NCBI GenBank assembly: GCA_023139025.1
Contig: JAGLOH010000027.1
Location: 1-13,115 of the forward strand
From: Candidatus Heimdallarchaeota archaeon
GTDB lineage: Archaea; Asgardarchaeota; Heimdallarchaeia; Heimdallarchaeales; Heimdallarchaeaceae
DNA length: 13,115 nt
Reading direction: 5' to 3'
The stretch's first letter is position 1, and each line of letters starts with the position of its first letter. The notes under the pieces were generated by a model. That model ran no database searches. It saw only the letters and a program-made list of their open reading frames with translations, and had not been told where the DNA came from. The position numbers and the translations under genes are program-made. Shown here one piece after another: positions 7,198 through 13,115 of the stretch.

Positions 7198-7632
7198 ATG
7201 TTTATGACTGATCTTTACTTAACCCATTACTATTTTGGTGTAAGAGAAGGAGCTTTTCATACTGGACTAGGATCAATTTTAAGAGCAAAAGGGCACTCAA
7301 AATCTGTATCTGTAATCATTATTGATAATTCTTTTACTTGGATTCCGAATTTAGAGCTAGAAGATTCTATTCCATATGTAATAATTGGATCTAATGAGGC
7401 AGTGAATAATGTTCGGAACACTTTATTTGATACATTAAGTGTTTTGAAAAATTCTGTTTGTTTAATTGCAAATTTCGATTTATTAATTACTAATGGAATT
7501 TTATCTCTTCAAGATCTCTTGCAAATTATTCGAGATATTAATAACTCAAATGAATATATCTTTACATCAGAAGACTATTTCAAAGAACTTGAGGAGTACG
7601 CAGATTATGTTAGTTCTATTAAGGAGCTTTGA
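7198..7632 (+). CDS. CobA/BtuR-like protein lacking the P-loop (probably non-catalytic)
   Basis: This 144-residue protein follows the coiled-coil gene by 7 nt. Start is ATG 7198; a second ATG at 7204 is possible. It resembles ATP:corrinoid adenosyltransferase (CobA/BtuR/CobO) at both ends. GLGSILRAKGHSKSVSVIIID (23-43, in part) matches the family's first helix and second strand. ILSLQDLLQIIRDI (101-114), then EYIFTSEDYFKELEEYADYV (119-138), match the family's C-terminal end, where normal enzymes read LVLTG..APEELIE.ADLVTEMKE. The Walker A loop, G-x-GKGKT in active enzymes, is FGVREGAFHT here, without the lysine. The acidic strand-end motif of the mid-region is replaced by LIANFD (89-94). The protein is also shorter than the family's ~170-200 residues. 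ATP and corrinoid adenosylation therefore look lost. A binding or regulatory role is my inference. Confidence 0.6.
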   Translation: MFMTDLYLTHYYFGVREGAFHTGLGSILRAKGHSKSVSVIIIDNSFTWIPNLELEDSIPYVIIGSNEAVNNVRNTLFDTLSVLKNSVCLIANFDLLITNGILSLQDLLQIIRDINNSNEYIFTSEDYFKELEEYADYVSSIKEL

Positions 7633-8419
7633 AACTTAAATCTACTGCAATATGTGCTATTTTTGGACCTAACCATCTAATCAATCTCATATCTGTAATT
7701 GTATAATTCTTAGAGAAATTGTATGAATGGGGGATGCTATTAATTCTGTCAATAATTATTTCTTCCCTTATCTCTTTTGAGCTTATTCTTTCTGTAATTT
7801 GCCAATGAATAACTCCTCTTCCATCTTTCAAAGATTGATAAGCTATTGGAAGGGCTTTGTCTGAATCTAGAGGTAAAGGGAGCAAAACCCTATTTACACT
7901 GCCGATAAACAATTTTGGAACAATCTCAAAAGCGTCTCCGAAATAAGGAATAACTTTTTCCTGACATTTGTTTAGTTCAATATTTTTGAGAAGACAATCA
8001 TATGCTGTTTTGTTTATTTCAATACTATGAACAACACATGAATTGCATTTCGATGCTAAAGCTATACTAAACGGACCAACCCCTGAAAAGAAATTTAGAA
8101 CTATCTCATTTTCTCCAATCAAATTAGTAATTCGTTGTCTTTCGTAACTCAAGCGAGGAGAGAAAAATACTTCAGATAAATCTACTAAGAATGAATTTCC
8201 GTGCTCTTTGTGAATTGTTTCTAATTTGTTTTTTCCCATAATATACCTGAGCTTTCTTTTTCGCTCTTGTCCATGGATTTTGGCGGTTTGAAGTAATACT
8301 GTTTTAATAAAAGAGTGCTTTTGGATTTTTTCTTTTGCAAAGCTTTTCAAAGAAATTTCATCAGAATCATCTCTGATGATCAATATATCTCCAATTATCT
8401 CAAATGCTAGATTCTTCAT
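7619..8419 (-). CDS. trm5: Trm5-family tRNA (guanine-37) methyltransferase, D1-less
   Basis: SAM-dependent class I methyltransferase of the Trm5/Taw2 group, modifying G37 or its wyosine derivative next to the anticodon. I chose ATG 8419 (266 residues) because GGAG (8426-8429) sits 6 nt upstream; TTG 8431 would add four residues and bury that site. Motifs: FFSPRLSYER (85-94 region) and FFSGVGPFSI (110-119), both Trm5-like and unlike Taw2 (SPANVKER, GIGHLSL); SIEIN (132-136); GDAFEI; and a C-terminal R-L-I-R-W-L-G-P...H segment. The archaeal Trm5 D1 domain (first ~100 residues) is absent, as in Taw2. The usual NLP catalytic-loop motif reads LPLP (RVLLPLP, about 177-183), so the Asn is replaced. 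It is last in the aconitase/ACL operon, 20 nt after the ACL stop codon, and overlaps the opposing gene by 14 bp at the 3' ends. Confidence 0.85.
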   Translation of the reverse strand: MKNLAFEIIGDILIIRDDSDEISLKSFAKEKIQKHSFIKTVLLQTAKIHGQERKRKLRYIMGKNKLETIHKEHGNSFLVDLSEVFFSPRLSYERQRITNLIGENEIVLNFFSGVGPFSIALASKCNSCVVHSIEINKTAYDCLLKNIELNKCQEKVIPYFGDAFEIVPKLFIGSVNRVLLPLPLDSDKALPIAYQSLKDGRGVIHWQITERISSKEIREEIIIDRINSIPHSYNFSKNYTITDMRLIRWLGPKIAHIAVDLSFKAP

Positions 8420-8425
8420 TCTTTT

Positions 8426-8429
8426 CTCC
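8426..8429 (-). promoter_or_regulatory. Shine-Dalgarno site fixing the trm5 start
   Basis: GGAG on the minus strand, followed by AAAAGA and ATG 8419. This spacing supports the ATG over the upstream TTG at 8431, which lies at the edge of the same site. Confidence 0.55.
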
Positions 8430-8439
8430 AATCAACAAC

Positions 8440-10581
8440 CTATTTAATTTCTCTAATTGATGGTCCTTTGTAAGTAGCTTTATCAAACGCAATCCTTCTC
8501 ATCTGAGGTTGAGTATTAATCTCCTCAAAATAATGTGCGGCTAGTCCTGCTGTTCTTCCAAATACAAAAATGACTTTTGCAAGTTTTGGGTCTAATCCCA
8601 TGTCAGCTGTAATCGCCGCAATAACCCCATCTACATTAATTGGGAGGTTCATTCCTCGCACGCGGTGGAAAGTACTACTAATCATTTTTGAAACATCAAC
8701 ACAACTCTTTGCATACCCTGCATCTTCTGCAAGTTTCCACAAAACATCTCTTCTAGGATCTTGTGTATGAATACGGTGACCTAAACCTTCAATTCTTTTG
8801 CCAGTTTTGATTGTTTCACGTATCAATTTGAAAGTGGATTCATCGAGTTCCAATTTTTCTCTTTCAGCTTTTTCAACAACTGATAAGAAGAATTTAGCTG
8901 CCTTTTGTCCAGCACCACCATGAACATCGGTAATTGCTTGTAAACCTCCAGCTACAGCTACTTCATAATTAGCTCTAGTCGACGCTAGGATTATTGTTGT
9001 TTGAGCAGATGGTGGTGTGATTCCGTGATCTACACAAGCAGTAATCATTGCTTCTAACAGCTTAACTTTAAGCGTGTCTGGGTTTTTTTCTTTGACCAAT
9101 CCTATATATATCATTTCTGAGAATGATGTTTCAGAAACTGAAGAAGATTCTAGTTGATCTAAATTGCCTAGAATATATGCAAAATACTTCAAGACTCTTC
9201 CCAATGTATAAGCAGCGATTTTTGTTTCCTCAGAATTCAATCTTACAAAATCTGCAAGTTTACTATCGACCAACATCAGTGTTCCAAGAGTTTTAGAGAT
9301 GTCTGAACTTATGGTAATCGATTTAAGGTCTGCGAATTCTTGTTTTATTGCTTCTTTTGCAGTATCTTCAAGCTCTTTAAGTTGAGCTTTTTCAGGGAAT
9401 TCTCCTTTAAGGAGTAAATATGACGTTTCCAGAAATCCTTTTTTTGCTATAATTTCTTGCAGAGGATATCCTCGAATTATCAAATTGTTTGGCATTACAT
9501 TGGTTACTAAAGTCCCCCAAGTTTTCACTGGTGGTCTAGCATCCCATTTTTTGCGCATTTTTGAGTAATATTCCTCAATATCAAAGTATATTCGATTTAA
9601 CTTTGACCCTACAGCATCTATTAAATCTCTTTGATGGTTTACCACTGTTACTCCTGCCTGTTCCAAGGATTCCTTCTTTGATTGATAAGTACCATAGCTT
9701 TGCCCAGGAGAAATTACAGCTCCTGCATGCCCCATGGTCTTTCCTTCCGGAGCATTGGCTCCGGATATTAATGCAACTAGAGGTTTTGGGTATTTTTCTG
9801 GATTTGTTTTCATGTCTTGGGCAAGCAATTCTTCCTGCATTCCACCAATTTCACCAGCGATAACAACTAAATCTGTGTGCTCGTATCGCATTATTCTTGA
9901 TACAAGGTCTACAAAACGAGAACCAATGGCCCCATCTCCTCCTATCCCCAATACTCCATTTTGAGCAATTCCTGCACTAGCTAATGCATCAGATAAATGA
10001 TATAGAATAGCTCCACTTCGTGATAAAATTGTCACTCCTTTGGGGCCAATTTTATTATCAGTTTTCTGAGCTTGAAAAATATCTGGAAGCATACCCACTT
10101 TTATTCCTTCTGGAGGAAATATTATTCCTGGTGTGTTACCCCCAAATAAGATTGTTTTATGTTTTCTAGCTTCAACTAGAATGTCTCTTACATCCTTAAG
10201 TGGAATAAATTCTGAAATTAGAACAACAATAGGAATTCCTGATCTAATAACCTCAATTGTAGCATCTTTGGCGGAAGAGTAATGTTTCCATATGCTTGCT
10301 ACAGCTATATCAGGGTGTTTCCTTTTTGCTACCTCAGCAGATTCATAAACAGGAACAGTTTCATGAACATATGTACCACTTTTGCCTGGTGCTACACCAC
10401 ATGTAACATTGGTCCCATATTCCATCATAAGTTGCGCGTGTCGAGTTCCTTGTCTTCCTAGTCCAACAATCATGGTTTCGATTGTTTTCTTTTCGGATAT
10501 TTTCTGAGCGAGTTCAGGACGAATGTGTTTGATGAGATAATAAAGAAGTCCTTGATCCACGGCTAATTTATCAGTTGTCAT
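8440..10581 (-). CDS. aclB: ATP-citrate-lyase-like large subunit: SucD-type domain fused to a full-length citrate-synthase-like domain
   Basis: 713 residues; plant/archaeal naming (ACL-B). Residues ~30-330 are succinyl-CoA-synthetase-alpha-like: CoA-binding VGLGRQGTRH (39-48) and YGTNVTCGVAPGKSG (55-69), IGGDGAIGSRF (213-223), and the phospho-His loop TMGHAGA with H285. Residues ~355-713 are citrate-synthase-like: NLIIRGYPLQEI (366-377), DHGITPPS (518-525), VHGGA (553-557), GLGHRIHTQDPRR (599-611), NVD (649-651), GRTAGLAAHYFEE (675-687). The three catalytic positions H519, H602 and D651 are present. Ordinary ACL large subunits are about 608 residues; the ~100 extra here (about 411-508) fill the part of citrate synthase that ACL's shortened module lacks. 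The ATG overlaps the small-subunit stop (ATGA), with a GGAGG site upstream. Predicted reaction: citrate + CoA + ATP to acetyl-CoA + oxaloacetate. A SucD-citrate synthase fusion of other specificity is the alternative. Confidence 0.88.
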   Translation of the reverse strand: MTTDKLAVDQGLLYYLIKHIRPELAQKISEKKTIETMIVGLGRQGTRHAQLMMEYGTNVTCGVAPGKSGTYVHETVPVYESAEVAKRKHPDIAVASIWKHYSSAKDATIEVIRSGIPIVVLISEFIPLKDVRDILVEARKHKTILFGGNTPGIIFPPEGIKVGMLPDIFQAQKTDNKIGPKGVTILSRSGAILYHLSDALASAGIAQNGVLGIGGDGAIGSRFVDLVSRIMRYEHTDLVVIAGEIGGMQEELLAQDMKTNPEKYPKPLVALISGANAPEGKTMGHAGAVISPGQSYGTYQSKKESLEQAGVTVVNHQRDLIDAVGSKLNRIYFDIEEYYSKMRKKWDARPPVKTWGTLVTNVMPNNLIIRGYPLQEIIAKKGFLETSYLLLKGEFPEKAQLKELEDTAKEAIKQEFADLKSITISSDISKTLGTLMLVDSKLADFVRLNSEETKIAAYTLGRVLKYFAYILGNLDQLESSSVSETSFSEMIYIGLVKEKNPDTLKVKLLEAMITACVDHGITPPSAQTTIILASTRANYEVAVAGGLQAITDVHGGAGQKAAKFFLSVVEKAEREKLELDESTFKLIRETIKTGKRIEGLGHRIHTQDPRRDVLWKLAEDAGYAKSCVDVSKMISSTFHRVRGMNLPINVDGVIAAITADMGLDPKLAKVIFVFGRTAGLAAHYFEEINTQPQMRRIAFDKATYKGPSIREIK

Positions 10582-11894
10582 TTAATACCCTCCATGTTCT
10601 CACTTTGATTTTTCACTTTAAACCCATATTCAATTCCATCTTTAATGACATCAGCCATTATCTTTTGATTTCCAACAACAATGTGTAAGTCTATTAATGG
10701 TTCTGGAGTTTCTAGCTTAGCTTTCTCAAGGAAAGCTTTTGCAGCTGCTAAATCAGTTCCAACCATTCGACCATAAACAGGTATCATTCTTTTCTTAGCA
10801 ATGAATCTATCTCTTAATGACATAATTAATCCTTGAATGAAGACATCACAACTAGATATTCCCCCAAAACGACTAGTTATAATCAGATCTGTTGCAGGAT
10901 GATCCATAAGAATGTGGAACATATCTGCAACCTTACTTATTGAAGGACCACCACCACTATCCATGAAATTTATGGGAATAACCTTGCCATTGAAATATCG
11001 ATTTCCAACATTAACAATTTCATCTACAGAAAAAATTCCATATCCTGCTCCTCCTGGAACAAGACCTACATACAGTTTCTCTTCATTTTTCACAAAATTC
11101 TCTGGATTCTCAAGTAAATCAATGAACGGAAAACCGATTTGATATGCTTTTGCTTCAAAAGCTGTTTGCTCTGAAATATCGTGCCTTTTACTTCCGGGAT
11201 CTATCCCAATTGATTTCAGCAAAGGTGTTTGTCTGTACAAACTGTTATCATCAAGTACAAATTTCGCATCAGCAGCAATTATGTCTCCTTTCTTTGTTAC
11301 AATTAGAGGATTTATTTCACAAATTTTTGCTTCAGCATCCTGAAAAGCCAAATAGAGAGATTCAATAGCTTGTTGAAGTTTTTCACTCACTAGTTGGAGA
11401 TTTTGATCTTTATCTACTAGAAAATCAGCAGCTTTTTTTCCTATTTCAGCATTCAAAGATTTGTCATTATTTCTTAGTACTTTCTTCCATATTTCATCTG
11501 GTTTAGTTCGAGCAACTTCTTCAATATCAACACCACCACTTGCAGATGTAACTAATACTATATCAAAAGTTGCAGGATCAGTGGTTATGGACAGGTAGAT
11601 TTCACTAGCAATATCAACCGCTTCCTCAAGTAAAATTTTCTTTATAGGATAACCATGAATTGTTAAGCCCAACATTTCTTTTATGATGTTCTCTGTTTCC
11701 TCAATAGTTTCAGCTTTCTTTATTCCTCCTGCTTTTCCCCTTCCCCCAATCAAAACCATAGCCTTAATCATAATTGGAAATTCTAAAGATATATCCACTA
11801 AATCTTCAACACTTTCTATTATTGCTATTTGTTTAGGAATTTTAAGGTTAAACTGTTCAAAAATCTGCTTTGCCTCATATTCGTATAATTTCAT
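10578..11894 (-). CDS. aclA: ATP-citrate-lyase-like small subunit (ATP-grasp, SucC-like)
   Basis: 438 residues; provides the ATP-grasp half that phosphorylates the partner's H285 and, with it, makes citryl-CoA. Visible: ATP-grasp start (YEYEAKQIF), GGRGKAGGIKKA (50-61) nucleotide-binding loop, LLEEAVDIASEIYLS (88-102), Mg-binding E193-I-N195 and D209 (AADAKF), then the C-terminal ligase domain with GGAGYGIFSVDE (281-292), NFMDSGGGP (309-317) and RFGGISSCD (342-350). Several of these match succinyl-CoA synthetase beta (GGG, FGGI..CD) more than the eukaryotic ACL pattern, recalling the citryl-CoA synthetase large subunit of Hydrogenobacter. The ACL assignment rests on the fused citrate-synthase-like domain of the partner gene. 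ATG 11894 has GAGGG 6 nt upstream and starts 10 nt after the aconitase stop codon. It overlaps the next gene by 4 nt, suggesting coupled translation of the two subunits. Confidence 0.85.
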   Translation of the reverse strand: MKLYEYEAKQIFEQFNLKIPKQIAIIESVEDLVDISLEFPIMIKAMVLIGGRGKAGGIKKAETIEETENIIKEMLGLTIHGYPIKKILLEEAVDIASEIYLSITTDPATFDIVLVTSASGGVDIEEVARTKPDEIWKKVLRNNDKSLNAEIGKKAADFLVDKDQNLQLVSEKLQQAIESLYLAFQDAEAKICEINPLIVTKKGDIIAADAKFVLDDNSLYRQTPLLKSIGIDPGSKRHDISEQTAFEAKAYQIGFPFIDLLENPENFVKNEEKLYVGLVPGGAGYGIFSVDEIVNVGNRYFNGKVIPINFMDSGGGPSISKVADMFHILMDHPATDLIITSRFGGISSCDVFIQGLIMSLRDRFIAKKRMIPVYGRMVGTDLAAAKAFLEKAKLETPEPLIDLHIVVGNQKIMADVIKDGIEYGFKVKNQSENMEGIK

Positions 11895-11904
11895 TTTTAT
11901 CCCT

Positions 11905-13115
11905 CTAGTTTGAATATTGTTTTTGATAATATTTGATAAGTCCTCCAGCTGTGAATATTTCTAGTAATTCACTTGGTAGTTTTGGGAAAGAATAAACTTG
12001 ACTTCCATTTGTAATTTGGCCTTTTTCTAAGTCAATTGTTGTTTGCTGATTTTTATCAAATTTTTCAATGAACTCTTGATGTACAATGATTGGTAATCCC
12101 TGGTTAATTGCAGATCTATAAAAGATCCGAGATACTGATTTTACAATAACAGCTTTAACACCTGCAGCTGCAAGTCCTACAGCTGGATGTTCTCTTGATG
12201 AACCACATCCAAAATTTTCTCCACCTATTACAATATCCCCCTCCTTAATTCTAGTTGCAAAAGTTTCATCTAAGCCTTTGAATAGATGTGGAACTATTTT
12301 ATCTCCCTCTGAAGATTTAATATCATATGTAAGACCTCCCGCAAACATCTGATCTGTGTTGAAATCGTCAACATCACTATAATCCCAAACATACATGTTG
12401 TATCTATCGTCTTTAGAGTCTATTTCAAGGGTTTTAGTTTCTACATCTCTATATTGTAGCTCTATTTCAGTTTCCTCTCTTATGGCTCCAGATGATAGAT
12501 ATTTTCTGGGGTCTGTAATTTTTCCTTCAATTGCAGAAGCTGTTATAGTAGCTGGAGATGCCAAAAATATACGTGCATTTTTATTTCCCATTCTTCCCAG
12601 AAAATTCCTGTTTGCAGTAGATAAAACATTCCAGTCGTCAGCTGGTATTCCTTGTCCCTTACCTAAACAAGGACCACAACTGCATGGAAGTATTGTTGCA
12701 CCTGCCTTAACAAGTGTTTGAATAACCCCCTTCTCTGAAGCTTCAAGATAGATTTTGTTTGAAGCTGGAGCTACAAGAAATATTACCCCATTTTTCACTT
12801 TTTTATCTTTGATTATTTCCGCAGCAATCTCTAAATCATCTAATCTGGCATTTGTACATGTTCCCAGAAAAGCTTGATGAATGGGGGTTTCTTCTAGTTT
12901 TTTGGCAAATTGTGTATTGTCTACTTGATGTGGAACTGCAACTAAAGGTTCCAATTTGCTTAAATCTAGAATGATTTCTCTGTTAAAAATTGCATCTTTG
13001 TCTGACCAGAATAGTTCTTCTTGCGGACTTCCAGATGAATAATGCTTTTCCTTTAACCAATTAATTAAGACTTTGTCAGGTGGGAAAATAGCTGTTTTAG
13101 CACCCATCTCTGAAG
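11905..13115 (-). CDS. acn: Aconitase, LeuC-LeuD-fused (Aquifex-type) form, 5' end outside window
   Basis: The last ~402 residues of a citrate/isocitrate-interconverting [4Fe-4S] dehydratase are visible. The frame is open to base 13115 and reads SEMGAK at the edge, so the Met at 13107 is internal and about 250 N-terminal residues are missing. Iron-sulfur cysteines appear in GTCTN and in CSCGPCLG, followed by STANRNFLGRMG and SPATITASAIEG, all typical of the LeuC/aconitase fold. The swivel domain is fused at the C-terminus: DDFNTDQM, then GGENFGCGSSREHP and the FYRSAINQGLP segment, LeuD-like. Isopropylmalate and homoaconitate dehydratases usually carry this domain as a separate subunit; the fusion favours aconitase, as does the ACL gene pair 10 nt downstream. 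Substrate is not proven by sequence. It is the upstream visible gene of the operon, so the promoter is out of view. Confidence 0.88.
   Translation of the reverse strand, partial: SEMGAKTAIFPPDKVLINWLKEKHYSSGSPQEELFWSDKDAIFNREIILDLSKLEPLVAVPHQVDNTQFAKKLEETPIHQAFLGTCTNARLDDLEIAAEIIKDKKVKNGVIFLVAPASNKIYLEASEKGVIQTLVKAGATILPCSCGPCLGKGQGIPADDWNVLSTANRNFLGRMGNKNARIFLASPATITASAIEGKITDPRKYLSSGAIREETEIELQYRDVETKTLEIDSKDDRYNMYVWDYSDVDDFNTDQMFAGGLTYDIKSSEGDKIVPHLFKGLDETFATRIKEGDIVIGGENFGCGSSREHPAVGLAAAGVKAVIVKSVSRIFYRSAINQGLPIIVHQEFIEKFDKNQQTTIDLEKGQITNGSQVYSFPKLPSELLEIFTAGGLIKYYQKQYSN

Noticed and set aside
7619..8419. Taw2 (wyosine aminocarboxypropyl transferase)
   Set aside because: The lack of a D1 domain fits, but the SPRL and GVGPFS motifs are of the Trm5 methyltransferase type, not the Taw2 SPANVKER/GIGHLSL type.
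9561..9863. 100-codon plus-strand frame within the ACL large-subunit gene
   Set aside because: It lies wholly antisense to a strongly supported enzyme gene, has no ribosome binding site and no recognisable product.
10578..11894. Plain succinyl-CoA synthetase beta subunit (sucC)
   Set aside because: The motifs alone would allow it, but its partner gene carries a citrate-synthase-like domain with all catalytic residues and aconitase lies upstream, so citrate is the more likely substrate.
1..13115. CRISPR arrays, tRNA or rRNA genes, integrase or transposase genes
   Set aside because: No regularly spaced direct repeats, no cloverleaf-like segments with TTCGA arms, and no mobile-element enzymes were seen on either strand.

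Overview
The window looks like AT-rich chromosomal DNA from an archaeon. The evidence is a crenarchaeal-type (PolB1/Dpo1-like) family B DNA polymerase, a Trm5-family tRNA methyltransferase, TATA-like boxes placed for leaderless or short-leader transcripts, and a mix of ATG, GTG and TTG starts. PolB1 together with an ATP-citrate-lyase-like enzyme would fit a TACK or Asgard lineage, but the sequence alone does not settle this. I see no CRISPR array, tRNA, rRNA or intact insertion sequence.

Layout. (1) The left edge (1-55, minus) holds the first codons of a secreted or membrane protein. (2) 130-3692 (minus) is a two-gene unit: PolB1, then an unrecognised protein 5 nt downstream. (3) 3693-4179 lies between divergent genes and has no convincing protein gene. 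It does contain a roughly 305-nt GC-rich island closed by a 12-bp inverted repeat, with a TATA box about 26 nt before its left edge. This is probably an unidentified structured RNA. (4) 4180-4614 (plus) is a stand-alone PPC/DUF296 protein. (5) 4765-7632 (plus) is a tight three-gene cassette: a TIM-barrel glycosidase-like protein with a Cys cluster, a very acidic coiled-coil protein, and a short relative of the corrinoid adenosyltransferase CobA that has lost its P-loop. (6) 7619-13115 (minus) is a compact operon read right to left: LeuC/LeuD-fused aconitase (5' end outside the window), ATP-grasp subunit and large subunit of an ATP-citrate-lyase-like enzyme, then a Trm5-type methyltransferase. 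The two operons meet tail to tail with a 14-bp overlap.

How the genes work together. The aconitase/ACL operon joins isocitrate-citrate interconversion to CoA- and ATP-dependent citrate cleavage into acetyl-CoA and oxaloacetate. That suits either a reductive TCA segment or acetyl-CoA supply for biosynthesis. The large subunit is unusual: its C-terminal module looks like a complete citrate synthase, not the shortened citryl-CoA-lyase module of ordinary ACL. The best candidates for something undescribed are the plus-strand cassette at 4765-7632, the structured island at 3840-4145 and this long ACL large subunit.
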